Counted from the first letter of the stretch, positions 35,043 through 46,690 are shown. The stretch is 64,000 bases of DNA from Undaria pinnatifida (GCA_012845835.1 JABAKD010000013.1:5578628-5642627), one strand, 5' to 3'. Notes: generated by a model not told the origin, from the sequence alone. Program-made: numbers and translations.

Positions 35043-35830
35043 ACCCCTTTTATTTGCGCGGCCCCGTTGCCGCGCTTCCCCCAGGCCGGGTCGTGTACGG
35101 TCCCGTTACCGCACACCCCCACACACACCTTTTGCGTGGCCCCTTTGCCTCGCACCCCCCATTTGTTAGAACCCGCGGCCTGGCCGCCGTCGCCCTGCGC
35201 GGCCCCGTCGCCACGTTCGTTCCCGACCAGATTGTGTGTGGCCCCATTGCCGCCCACAACCTCCCGTTTTCTTTGCGCGGCCCCGTTGCCGTGCTCCCCC
35301 CCGGCTGGGTCGTGTACGGCCCCGTTGCCGTACACCCCCCCCCCCTTTTTTTTTGCGCGGCCCCTTTGCCTCGCACCCCCCGTTTGTTCGAGCCCGCGGC
35401 CTCACCGCCGTCGCTCTGCGCGGCCCCGTTTCCGCGTCCCCCCCCGGCCTGATCGTCGTGTGCAGCCCCGTCGCTGCACACACACGCACCCTTTATTTGC
35501 GCGGCCCCGTTGCCGCGCTTCCTCCAGGCCGGGTCGTGTACGGTCCCCTTACCGCACACCCCCCCACACGATTTTTGCGTGGCCCCTTTGCCTCGCACCC
35601 CCCAATCGTTCGGACCCGCGGCCTGGCCGCCGTCGCCCTGCGCGGCCCCGCCGCCCCGTTCGTTCCCGACTTGATTGTGTGCGGCCCCGTTGCCGCACAC
35701 ACCCCCCTTTTTCCTCTGCTCGGCCCCGTTGCCGTACTCCCCCCCGGCCGGGTCGTGTATGGTCCCGTTGCCGTACGCCCCCCCCCCCCCCCCTTTTCAC
35801 GGCCCCTTCCCCGCGCACCCCCCGTTTATT
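34700..35830 (-). repeat. Tandem array of about 55-base units in 221-base higher-order repeats
   Basis: GCGGCCCCGTTGCCGCRC-like blocks recur about every 55-60 bases. A marker block, CCTCGCACCCCCC, recurs at 35148, 35369, 35591 and (as a variant) 35811, spacings of 221, 222 and 220, showing a four-subunit higher-order unit. Several registers on both strands are open through the array, giving G/N/R-rich or P/R-rich translations that are artefacts. It lies at the 5' side of the DIRS-like element and may be part of its leader. Confidence 0.9.
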
Positions 35831-36402
35831 TGAGCTCGCGGTCTGGTCGCCGTCGCTCCCCCCTTTTCCCAGTTCTGTACTGCTTATTCGCGACGTTCCA
35901 GCCCCGATACCACTAGCCTCTCCTTCCTGTTCCTGTCCGGTTCTTCCTACATTTGGATTTTGGTACCTTTATGAGTGCATGGTAGTTTGAGAGGCAAGTA
36001 AGTGTTTCTTCAACTTTGAAACAACCCATTTTCACCATTAATTGGGTTGTCTAGTATGGCATTAATTGGCTCTGGATTTGAGCCTTTGGAATTTTGTATG
36101 TACCGCATTTAAATTTGCCTAATTCAAAAGTGAGTTGTGAGACTGCTGTCTGATCACACTTGTTGGCTGTCCTATTCTATGGAGCTGATAACCGTTTTAT
36201 AAGGAAGGCTGAGCACTGATTATATGGTCGATGTTGGAGTTTTCGGATTTTGGAGTTTAAATTCCATATTTGAGTTTTCGCTCTTCTATGGATTTCGGAT
36301 TAGTTTTTTTTGTTTTGGAATTAGGATTCTTCAACTAAGACCTCAGGTTCGTGGAGATTGATGTTGGATACTGTCCCTGGACTGTGCCCTTAGATTTATT
36401 GA

Positions 36403-37059
36403 GTGATTTTCAAGAATCATGGTACTGCAATGTTTCTGGTCACGGTAGTACTGGGAGGACATTGGTATTTTTCATCGAATCTTTACCCTGAAGGTATGAT
36501 AAATAGATATTTGCTCGATACGAGAAACAACATTGAACCCCTTCAGAGTTTGTTGAACAGTACGGCAGTAACGCTAAGAGATTCATAGACGACATACTTA
36601 CGGTAGCACCAGGCTTACCAAGTTGGAAAGGTCTTACTTTTGAACTAATCATTAAGCGGGAAGGATGGGAGGGGGGGGTGTATGGTGGAATGTATCCGGA
36701 ACACATCCTGGATGACGAGGGTGCGCAGGTTGCGAACCCTGTATCTATCAATAAAGAGCAAAGAGGGCAAACAGTGCATTTCCTGGATATGGAAATTCTT
36801 CAAAGTACTCCTGGAGTGTCGCAAATTCGAATGTATGATACACGGGACCACATGATTGCACTGAGGCAGTAACGTAGATACCCCCACATTGAAACTCAAT
36901 TATCAAAAAAGTGTTTGTATGCGACCCTTCATTGCCAACTTTGCCGGTTTGCAATTAAGTGCTCGGAAATCCATTTCTTCCAGGTAGCAGCAGCTAACTT
37001 GATGACGGACATGATTAGACATGGTTGTGCCAAGGAACGTTTGCGGAGCAAACTATAAA
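36403..37059 (+). pseudogene. Reverse transcriptase remnant, perhaps Penelope-like
   Basis: After a frameshift near 36575, the plus strand reads KRFIDDILTVAPGLPSW, which has an RT catalytic DD pair. It goes on to TVHFLDMEILQS, a YDTRDH block, then (past an in-frame TAA near 36870) RRYPHIETQLSKKCLYA, and stops at 37057-37059. This order (RFIDDI, FLDxxI, YDxR, RxPHxxxxxS, C-terminal arginine-rich part) resembles RTs of the Penelope-like or related non-LTR class. The fingers domain and any endonuclease are missing or unrecognisable. The family assignment is tentative; the RT identity is more secure. Confidence 0.55.
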
Positions 37060-38040
37060 TTTCCGCAAACTCACCGATGAAGCCGACTATTAAAAGTGGT
37101 TGTACGTGAGAAGTATTGGTGGTTGGTCACTGAGGGAGTTTGGAAATGTATCGAAAGGGAAGGTCAAGCACCCGGGCATGATAGACTCCTGAGTGATGAG
37201 TGGGTACGTCTTTGTACGTTACATGGTTTTTAAGAATGAGCGATTGAATTGCAGATGTTATACATGATTTATGGGAATGGCCACTTCGCGTGTCCCTCAA
37301 ACGTATATTTTTACAAAGTGTCATAGAGAAATGAACAACCACCGTTTATGGGAATATATAGATATAAGAGTTGGGGAGGGCGGGGGGGGGTGGGGAGGTA
37401 GGGTATTTTCGTGGATTAGTGGAAACGCAGTCACGTAGACATAGCCGTAGACATTAGAAGATGAGAGTGTAATGCACCGTCGTACCTGAGTAAACCATGT
37501 GTGCGAGCATGTTGGTTCGAGTTAATCGGAAAAAGTGTGTAGATTACGTATGCTACATTTGGATGTGTGTGGGTTGGGAAGCGGGTACATATGAGTGTGG
37601 AAGTGTGCATGGACTGTGCATGTCGAGTACTGGGTGTTTGGGGGTTGAAACGAGGGTGTATATAAGCATGGAAGTGTTCAACCTACGTACGTAGGTTACA
37701 CATCTTTATTAAATACGTTACCAAAGGCGTTAATGTACATCTGAGAATTGCAAAAACGATATCACAAACAGTGTTCGCTTTAATATTGTTAGGTACGGGT
37801 TTTTGTGTCCTCTCTACGACGTCAATTGAGGTAAGGAAATTATAACCAAGATTCTCAGTTATACCAACGCAAAACATACATTCACGACGTACACATCAAA
37901 CACGCCACGTAGGGCCGAATTATTTCAGGAAATGAACAACGCCGACAGTGATGCCAAAACATGGTATGTCCACGGAAACAACGAACGTTACTGAGTCAAA
38001 ATTACGCCTGAATGCAACGTTTATTTGTTCCCAAACATCT
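37060..38040. other. Unrecognised stretch
   Basis: A diverged duplication (a GGGTACATATGAG.GTGGAAGTGT-like block near 37583 and 37650) is present. No gene was recognised. Confidence 0.4.
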
Positions 38041-38520
38041 CATACATAGACCTAGCACCACACGTATAGCAAGCCTCTACGTAAATGATTGATACGCGCG
38101 ATATGAGTATCACACAAAATCTTGCAATATTGAGTTTCGACCAAATCTTTGATCTCATAGTTGGAGTGTATGTGTGTTACCTAAATTTCTTAAAAACCTT
38201 CCCCCCCCCCCTCCTTTTTTTTTTTTTCCTCCGCTCTCTTATAAACGCCCCACATCGAAATCCGCCAGAGTAATAAACACTTCCACGCGCTGGATATCCC
38301 GCTGCTGGAATCCCCCCCCCGCCGACCCCCGCTCCCTCCTAATCAAAACCAGGCCCCCACGTCCTTCAAAATTCCGCCTTTCCCTCACCAGATATTCGAC
38401 TTACAGGCTTCACTTGACAAACTGATGCATTACCTTTTACGAGTTTTATAGTTTCCGTACACAGGCTGACTAACATCACCCGGTTGACCCTGATAGTTAC
38501 ACTGTAGTTGCAAGTGGAGT
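38041..38520 (+). repeat. Dispersed repeat U, copy 1
   Basis: Four blocks recur in the 40.9-41.85 kb region, but in a different order. 38044-38085 matches 41153-41190 (CCTAGCACCACACGTATAGC); 38090-38165 matches 41750-41825; 38190-38310 matches 40955-41065 (CGAAATCCGCCAGAGTAAT); 38340-38520 matches 41510-41715 (CTGACTAACATCACC). A poly-C/poly-T run lies inside. The scrambled order suggests a complex duplication. Confidence 0.8.
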
Positions 38521-39000
38521 CGCCGAAACCTCCCACAGCTCATCACATGTCAACCGCCAACATGGCGGGATCCAGCGATCGCAGTGATGAAACACCTACG
38601 ACTTCGTCCACATCAATGTACTCCATTAGCAGACTACCTATATGTACAAACGCTTTCTTGTAACCCCTTTTCTTGAACTCCAGCCTCACTCGATATTTCG
38701 ATTCGACCCACACCGTGTAGCAAAATTAATACACACATAGTCAACCTATGAAGAGTAACGGTACTATAAGTGTATTATGATACAGCTACAACCCATAGTT
38801 GTCAAGGCTGGTTATTGCATATTTTTCTTCAGGGATAAATATGCATTTAACCATACTTGACAGAAGCCGCGAGGGGAAACGTTGGATTTCCCAAACGTCC
38901 CTCGCAACTTCGTTTTTAGCACCCTGAAGCAGTTTTTTCGGCGTACATAAATATGTTTTGCACATACACACAACAGCCCCCCCCCCCAACCACTGTAAAG
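38521..39000. other. Unrecognised stretch
   Basis: No gene or repeat was recognised before the 100-base tandem array. Confidence 0.4.
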
Positions 39001-39390
39001 CAACATGTATTTGAAAACACCACTCTGAAACAACACGAAAACAAAGTCTAGAACGTGAACCAAAACATACACGTGTGGGAACAACTATGAGGACACAAAG
39101 TAATATGTATTCGAAAACACCACTCTGATACAATACGATAACGAAGTCTAAAACATCAACCGAAACGTACACGTGTAGCAAAAACCAAGCGGACACAAAA
39201 TGATATGTATTCGAAAACACCACTCCGAAACAACACGATAACGAAGTCTAGAACATCGAACAAAATATATACGGGGCAACAACCACGCGGAAATCACCAC
39301 TTTAAAACAATACGATAACGAAGTCTAGAATGTCAACCAAAACATACACGTGTAGCAAAAACCACGCGGACACACGACACGTTAAAGCCA
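39001..39390 (-). repeat. Four-unit tandem repeat, exactly 100-base period
   Basis: The block GAAAACACCACTCYGAAACA starts at 39013, 39113 and 39213. A fourth, slightly shifted unit begins near 39290 after a deletion of about 20 bases. Each unit contains CGAAGTCTAGAAC and ACATACACGTGTAGCAA. The minus-strand frame over it (38786-39223) is a repeat artefact. Confidence 0.9.
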
Positions 39391-40020
39391 TATATACGTC
39401 CACATACGAAACCCAGTCAAAAGGTGGAACCCATATTCCCGGCGTTCCAAATTGAGGTCAGAAGCATCACATAGTCTACACAAAGTCTTTACACAAACCT
39501 AAAATGCGTCGAAACTGCTCGTTGCCAAATGACAGGTTCATCAAGAACGCAAAAACAAACAGAACGGTAATCGCAGCAGCGCATATCATTATAGCATTCG
39601 CCCACCACATCACCTCCTTTGCAATTGGTTTTGGGCATCAGCGAACTGGGTCCAATGCGTGCCCATAGTGTCTTAGGTGGAGTGAGGAGCGGTAGTAAAA
39701 GTCAAGTGCGCTGCTCAATAACCTGTTCCTGACCACCGGTATACTGAACAATCTTCGGGCCGCGTCTCCGTTGTGCCAGGTGTGTGAGGAATTTATTTGT
39801 CGTTTTACACGCAAGCGGTTGCGTTGGCATATACTACCTGGCTTGATGTAAAGGAAAAGAACACCACTCAGTGATCATCTACTACACGTTAGGGCATGTT
39901 TTCATGAGCACGACTAACTAGAGCACCAGACATGGACGCGACATCTACAGGACCACAACATTTTCGACGACAGTGGGGAGAAAACAGGACGTATAATCGT
40001 ACACTATATAATAATAACGT
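39391..40020. other. Unrecognised stretch
   Basis: No gene, RNA or repeat was recognised. Confidence 0.4.
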
Positions 40021-40029
40021 GAAGAAGAA

Positions 40030-40728
40030 GTACACACAGATATGTCAACACTGCGGTAAACCACGTGACCAACCTATTACGCAGGGTATCTCGTGCCTCC
40101 ATCCGTTTACATGATTGCCTGACAACCTCTACCATACCAAACGCAGTAGCATATGCCTAACGATGTAAAGTCACCCTCGCGTTTAATAGTCGTGACAGCA
40201 CACATATATGACATCGCATGCCCACCTCGCCTGCTTTATTTGTACGATGTATCTCTGTCTTAGAATTGTCGACCTCAGATCATGGGCATGAAATCGTACA
40301 TTTGAGACAATAATAATTTGAAAAGGAAGCACAGGCAGATATGTTAAAATTGCGCTAAACCACACTACCAACCCATTACGTAGGGTATTTCGTACATACC
40401 GTCTGCATGATCGCCTCCCAACCTATGCCAAGCGAAGTATGACTAACGAGGCAACGTAATTGAGCGCGTGTACAGGAAGTGTTCCTTTTAAATCACTGAC
40501 CATTCGTATTTCTCCCTCTTGTACTCAATGGCGGTGACATTGCATGACCACATCACCTCGCATGTTGTATTTAGCGATACGTATTTCTTTCTTATAACCA
40601 GCGATGTCGGAAAATAATGATAAGTACATGATGGCGGTGACAGTGCATGACCACATCACCCCGCCTGCTGTATTTGGCAATACGTATCTCTTTCTTATAA
40701 TTAGCGATGTCAGAAAATAATGGTAACT
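40030..40728 (+). repeat. Nested tandem repeats, periods about 288 and 103 bases
   Basis: An outer pair (near 40030-40165 and 40318-40460) shares AGATATGT.AA, GCGSTAAACCAC and GGGTATYTCGT blocks. An inner pair (40527-40629 and 40630-40728) shares ATGGCGGTGACA.TGCATGAC, CACATCACC and TTCTTATAA..AGCGATGTC. A more diverged copy of the inner unit lies near 40197-40260. Confidence 0.75.
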
Positions 40729-40879
40729 ATAAATTTTCTATCTTTCGATCCATGTACAATAACGAATGATGAAGATTTAACCCGTTGTTTACTACACCTA
40801 AACACTGGGTTGCACACTGCATCTAACATCAAACTTTCTAGAATAGTAAACATTACCAGGCAGATGATATAAAGCGATG

Positions 40880-41850
40880 CCTTCTTGTTACAACCGTCAT
40901 ATTTGTCCCCTTTAAGGATTTATAGTTGCCGCGCACATATCGGAATGTCCCCCCCCCCGCCTCCCTTTTTATTTTCTTTTTTTTTTTGCTCACTCTCCCT
41001 TGCTCAAACGCCCCACCTAATATCGAAATCCGCCAGAGTAATGAAGACCTCACGCACTGGATATCACCTCATTGTCTTTCTAGAGCCATCCATGCCGCTG
41101 CTTTCCCCCCCCCCCCCCCCGAGCCCCGAACGCCCCACCACCCGCACCATCGCCTAGACCTAGCACCACACGTATAGCAAGCCCCTACATCGATGCCACC
41201 TGAAGCCCTTCCCCCCCCCCCCCCCCCACCTCCCCACCCCATCCCACCCCCACCCCCTCGAACACTCTGCCCTCTACTCACTGATTGTACGATTTACAGG
41301 ATATACATGATAAGTTGGTTCATTCTTTCCAAAACCGTCACATTTATCCCCTCAAAAGAATGTATAGTTTCCACGCACAGATTGAGCTGCCCCACTCGCC
41401 CCCCTCCCCGCCCCAATCCCCCCCCCCCCATGATAGTTTCCACGCACAAATTGAGCTGCCCCCCCCCCCTACCCCCCCCCCCTCCAACCCCGCTCTCTTT
41501 TGATCAAAACCAGGGCCCCACGTCCTTCAAAACTCCGCCCTCCCCTCACCGGTCATTCGACTTACAGGATTCACTTGATAAACGGATGCATTTCCTTCCA
41601 CAGCTGTCAGATATTGCCCCCCTCACAAACGTGTTTTATAGTTTCTGCGCACAGACTGACTAACATCACCCTGTTGACCCTGATAGCTACACTGTAGTTG
41701 AAAGGGGAGTCGCCGACCTATATCCTTATTGAGGACACACAACCCGTACTACGCGCGATCGGAGTATCACACACAGCTTGCAAAGATCAGTTTCGACAAA
41801 ATATTCGATCTCTCAACGGGAGTGTATTTTAATTTTTATAATATATTAGC
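40880..41850 (+). repeat. Dispersed repeat U, rearranged copy with poly-C runs
   Basis: It contains the blocks of 38041-38520 in another order, with long C runs near 40951, 41105, 41211, 41423 and 41460. A local duplication (GATAGTTTCCACGCACARAT, then TGAGCTGCCCC) lies at about 41360-41462. Length differences at poly-C runs are expected. No gene was recognised. Confidence 0.8.
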
Positions 41851-41883
41851 GTCATCCCGTATAACTTACGAAGCAGGGGGGAT

Positions 41884-42169
41884 GTTGCTTGTATGCTTGT
41901 ATGTGACACGGCTATGATGACGGTTGAACATAGTAAAGGTTTCCAGTGATAGGTTGGCTAAACGGTAGCGGGATATTGGGATGATTGAAAAACCTTGTCT
42001 AGTTTGCCGTCTCTTCCTCCTGGCGAGCGCACTCCACGCTGTGCCTTGGCCAGGAGCAACATAATATGTTTGTAGGTGTTTCACTTGTTTTCATACCGGT
42101 TTCTTCGACCCCGCACTACTGTTTGCTCAACGGGTATGCACTCTACGCTTCGCAGGGATCAACAAACAT
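41884..42169 (+). repeat. Dispersed repeat Q, copy 2
   Basis: Direct copy of 26130-26412. It ends beside the large CCATGG array, which begins within a few tens of bases. Confidence 0.85.
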
Positions 42170-42199
42170 TGCTTCATGTGGTGCCCAAGGACGTGCCAC

Positions 42200-45000
42200 C
42201 GTAGAATATCTCGCCGTATGTCCTATGGATGGTTCCAAACATTCTCCTCATGGGATATCTCATGGTTTCAATGATGGGTATCTCATGCGACGTACAATAT
42301 ATCCCGCAACAAACATTTTGGATGTCCCATAGTACATACACAACGTATCCACGATAAACATGATGGGTGTCCCGTAGCACGTACTTTGCGGCACCCCATG
42401 TTATGCCCAATGGGTTGCTCACACGTAGGCATACCACTGGGTACACCATGGCTTGCCTTGTTGCATGTGCCAGGGGGCATGCAACGGTTGGCCTAGCGCG
42501 GCAGTAACTCATTTGTTGGATGTACCATGGTAAATCCTTCGCAGGTGGCCTGACCCCGTATCATGTAAAATGGGGCATGTAATAATCTCCCACGAGGCAT
42601 TTCGTGGGATCTGCCTCCTCAAAAATGCTACCATGGTGTGTACCATCGGCCTCCATGCTGCTTTACCGTAGGTTCTCACCATGGCACGCCCAATGGGGCA
42701 CTCCGGGGAATACCCCACCGAAAACACGTCATTTAGTCCGCTTCCTGACACTCCCGTTGGCGTATCCCATGCCTTATTCCTTTGCTGAACGTATTGATCC
42801 GTGGTGTACTCTATGGTGCATTCCATGGTACTCCACATAGCGTTGCCGATGAGCAATTTGTCATACCAGATATGAAGGATCGATTGGGGTAGTCTATTGC
42901 GAGATGGCCTATTCCACAGTTCCATGGGTACCCGGTAGGGCGGATCATGGCATATTCCATGAGCCCCCGCATAGTATTTACCATGGGAGTTCGCAAAGGA
43001 ATTTGGTTAACTACAATATGCCATGGCACGTTCCATGGGACTCCCCCTGTAACTCCCCATGATGTCATTCATGGGTAGATATTTTTTGGGGTTTACCACG
43101 GCCAATGCCATGGGGCACCCCACGGGCTACCTCATGGGAGAAAATCTCTCCAAGGCACGTTCCATGGGCTTCCGATGTTTTTCACAATGAGACGCCCTAG
43201 GGTGTGTCTTGAAGCATCTTCGCGATTACGTGCCAAGTCCTGTGCCTCATGGCATGTCCTAAGGATTATCCCACGGTGAAGACTATCGAGAAAAGTTCCT
43301 ATGGTGTATACCATGGAATGTACTGCGAAACGGGTCGCACCTTGGTCTTTATATGGCACGCTCCATGATGGTAGCTATGGAGTATTCCATGGTCCACTCG
43401 TCCGATAGAGTATGGCATGCAACGTGCCATGGAACATCCTATTGGCCATGCCACAGCAATATTACTTCTATGTCATGTATCATGGGCCACTAGGATTCTT
43501 TACCATGGCCTGACTCGTGATATTCCCCACCAGGTGTGGAGTAACTCGTCGATAAAATGTCTATGCCGTGTCCCATTGCGCGCCTCATGCGTAGTGTGCC
43601 TCAAGGTGTTTATCATGGTGACTTCGCCCCAATGTGTACGCCATATCACATCCCATGGTGCTCCCTACCGTGTTACCCAGAGAAATGGGATGCGCCATGG
43701 AACGTACCATTGGGGATTTCGTGGTATGTATCACGGGAAAAACGCGCACCGTGGAGTGGCCCATAAGCGTTCGTGGTTGTTGACCGTGGCACGTCCCATT
43801 GTGTATCCCACCCAATATCGTAGCGATATAATACCGTGCTCCGCATCCCGTGGCACACTCCTTGGAACCTCTCACACTGCGTGCATCCCATGGTGTATCC
43901 CGCCACGCATTTCCTTGGGCATATGCACCGTGGCTGATACAGAGTGTAAAATAGTACGCACGATGATGCATCCCTTGCCATGGCCCAGGGTAACAGTAAT
44001 GGAGTGGCCCATGGTTAATCTGCTACACATGGCGAATGTACAGTGAAACGCATCATGGCCTATACCATTGAATGCCGGGGAGCCATGAAATACCTCGTGG
44101 TATGATACGTCCCATGACACTCAGCATACCATCCATCGTTAAATCGCTAAAACGTTCCATTGGGCACAGCACGGAGTGTGCCTCTGCGGAAACCACGAAC
44201 CACGAAAACCCAAGCTCCTAGCTATTATATCAGCTTTACCTCTGGACGGCCCGTGAAATGCCTAATGGCACGTGCCATGGCATACTCCGGAGAATGAACT
44301 ACCAATCCGACACACCATGGGTAGCACCATGAGTCATATTGTGGAATCCATGAGCCGTGCTGTAGAGTGTATCACTGTACGTTCCGTTCCATCGAATGTG
44401 CAGTGGAATGCACCAAAATGTGTTCAATCCATAGCATGTTCCATGAAATTCACCATGACGCATTTTCCAGACGGGATGCGCCATAGGATACCGAACAGGT
44501 GATATGATGGCACTTTGGTATGCGTCGTGGAAACTCCATGGGATATGCCATTGGACATAGTATATATCGTATTATCGCTGAGAATCCCCGTGAACCAATC
44601 ATGCGGAGTGTCATGGAAGAACACCACGATTTCCAATTTAACGTGCCGTGGGAGCATTTTTCACGTGGGGCTACCCACGAGGTGCCCACTGACACGTGCC
44701 ATGCCATACCCCATATGACAATGTTCCCATGGGCAAACCCATGATGGGTGCATTGGGATATGGCGTATACCGCGCCACGAGACACAGCATGCGGTGCGTG
44801 GCGTTGATACATTTCGTGGGATTCACCATAATAACAGGGCGTGTCATGTGTGGAAAATCACGAATCCTTATGGCGCGCGCTATGGGAGCATGGTTCCTCT
44901 GGGTTGGTCAATGAATGACAATATCCGAATATACAAACTATTTATGAGAAACACCATGGGTAACACCGTCATTCATGCCGTTGGATAAACCATGCCACAT
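42200..45000. repeat. Large CCATGG palindrome array
   Basis: About two dozen exact CCATGG sites, plus many CATGGG/CCCATG/CATGGC variants, are scattered over 2.8 kb at spacings of roughly 15-100 bases; less than one exact site is expected by chance. Flanking words (ATGGCACGT, GTATACCATGG, CCATGGTGTA) recur in both orientations. There is no fixed period. Many small open frames result because each CCATGG supplies ATG on both strands; none is a gene. No transposon protein is encoded. Confidence 0.9.
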
Positions 45001-45194
45001 ACCATATCACGGGCACGTGCTATGTGATGCACCACGGAGCACGGTTCCCACATGACAAATCCAGGCGATACAAGGAGAATTATCGGGAAACTCAGGTGCC
45101 GTGAAAAAAGTCATTCGAAACAGGAAGCATTTCTATACACACAGTATGGCACGGGTCTGTTGAAGTACTCCATATGGCATAATCTGTAGGGCGT

Positions 45195-45240
45195 GGCAAT
45201 ATATGTATATATATATATTTATAGACTATATAGTCTACAT
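45195..45240. repeat. TA-rich simple repeat
   Basis: An ATATGTATATATATATAT run is followed by TATAGACTATATAGTCTA, a perfect palindrome-like block. Confidence 0.7.
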
Positions 45241-45459
45241 AAATGAAAGGCCAACTCCATTGGACCATTTTTACCGTGGGGCATCCCACCGCATTCCCCC
45301 TTGCGCGTGCCCAATACGACTTCCCTGTGCGAACTCCCGTGGGCTTTACCAAAGAGTGTTCCATGCGATGCACCACGGCATGTTGCGTGGGGTGTACGTA
45401 TAGTCTAATACTCAACACCATCGTGCAAACGAGGGTTTACACTGTGGGGATATGACATG

Positions 45460-46690
45460 GAGCTTGCCGCTAGAGAGACTGAGACTGCACCTATGCAGCT
45501 AGCGTCTTGATGCTGAGCTAGAGAGACTGCAGAGCTGCTGCTGCACTGCTCCGTGCTGTGCTGACGACCCCTGCTGCATCTATTGTCTGTGATGAGGCAT
45601 TGGTGACGGGATGTCCATCTGGTTACGCCGGTCCAACAACCCTAAACACCTGGCACAACCACAGCCAACACAACACAACACCACCACCACCAGGGACGAC
45701 GTCTACTTGGATGCAGGTGGCCCTGCAGGGTGTGGAAGCAGGAAGCAATGAACTGAAGCTAGGTAAACTGCAGCTAGCTGCTCGCTGCTGTGCTTCTCCG
45801 AGCTATGCCGACGACCCCTGCCGCACTACGATCTGTGGTGGTGCGCTCATGACGGGACAGACATGTGTATTCCCTCGCCCAACAACCCGAAACAACTGTC
45901 ACAACCCAAGCTAACCCAACAAAATACCACCACACCAACTCCAGCGGCGGTTTCTTGTAGGACGTAGGCAGTCCTACAGGGTGTGACAGTAGGCATAATT
46001 ATACTGCAGCTAGCATTCTTCTTCTTCTGAATCAGATGAGCCTGGTGCTGTGTTGATGACCCCTGCAGAATCACAACTGTCTGTGATGGTGCGCTCATGA
46101 CGGGACGTACGTGTAGTTTCCCTCGAACTAGAGATAAGGCAGGAGGGTTACTCTTTGAGCCAAAGTTTTCAGTGGTTCGGTGTCACTCACCCGAGTGACC
46201 CCCCTTGTTCCTTTGCGGTCTTCAGCTTTCGTGCTGTTTAGTTTTTGAGATATTAAAGCGCAATAGAAGGGTTACCATCGCTGCGTCAAACCAAGGGCCG
46301 AGCATCTTGTTTTCAGCGAGGTACAGAGTCGCTCGGGCGAGTGGCTATAAACGCGGTTGTTAAAGCGGCACTCCCCCCTGCTGTAGCCTTGATCATCGTC
46401 CAACAACCGACACACCTGGCACAACCCGAGCTAACCCGACACAGCAGCACGACCACCGCCATCGCCTCCGGCACGACCACCACCATCTGCGCCATTTTCT
46501 TGGGAGTGGGTAAGCCCGCAGGGTTTGGCGGCGGGTAGCAGAGAGGCTGCCCCTAGCTGCATGCTGCTGTGCCTCCCGGTGCTGTGCCGTTGAACCCTGC
46601 AGCGCTGTCTATCTTGATGCGCTAATGCGTGCTTGGCCTGTTACTGTGCTGTCCGGTGCTGTACCGATGACCCCTGCAGCACTGTCTGTG
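45460..46690 (+). repeat. Satellite-like tandem repeat, period about 246 bases
   Basis: The marker GAYGACCCCTGC recurs at 45563, 45810 and 46055 (spacings 247 and 245), each followed by a GTCTGTGATG/ATGACGGGA-type block. Each unit also holds CAACAACCC.AAACA, ACACCACCACCA-like and CTGCAGCTAGCT blocks. After an interruption at about 46115-46380, diverged units resume (markers near 46589 and 46666). GCTGCAGC palindromes are common. Confidence 0.85.

Larger units (their letters stand above)
30556..35965 (-). mobile_element. Tyrosine-recombinase retrotransposon (DIRS/Ngaro/PAT-like)
   Basis: On the minus strand, in order: a tandem-repeat 5' region (35.83-34.7 kb), reverse transcriptase/RNase H (to 32446), an overlapping tyrosine recombinase (to 31361), then two near-identical direct repeats of about 200 bases (31122-31331 and 30556-30756) flanking a spacer of about 365 bases. 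RT/RH plus a tyrosine recombinase instead of a DDE integrase defines the DIRS order. Direct repeats downstream of the recombinase fit the split-direct-repeat layout (A1-ORFs-B1-A2-B2) of PAT/Ngaro elements. The expected A1 may be near 35.89-35.97 kb, where a CCAAAATGTAAGAATG-like block is weakly shared with 31.1 kb. The 5' boundary is uncertain. One frameshift and one nonsense codon were seen. Confidence 0.85.

Noticed and set aside
35050-35818. Minus-strand frames with G-N-G-A repeats
   Set aside because: Same tandem array read in other registers; no independent support.
33640-35990. Plus-strand proline/arginine-rich open frames of up to 509 codons
   Set aside because: They lie antisense to the reverse transcriptase or in the GC-rich tandem array; composition, not coding, keeps them open.
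39001-39390. CRISPR-like array
   Set aside because: The repeat fills the whole 100-base unit with no separate spacers, and the genome is eukaryotic.
42200-45000. CCATGG sites as translation start contexts or a cluster of small genes
   Set aside because: The frames are short, on both strands, and share no protein similarity; the palindrome explains the ATGs.
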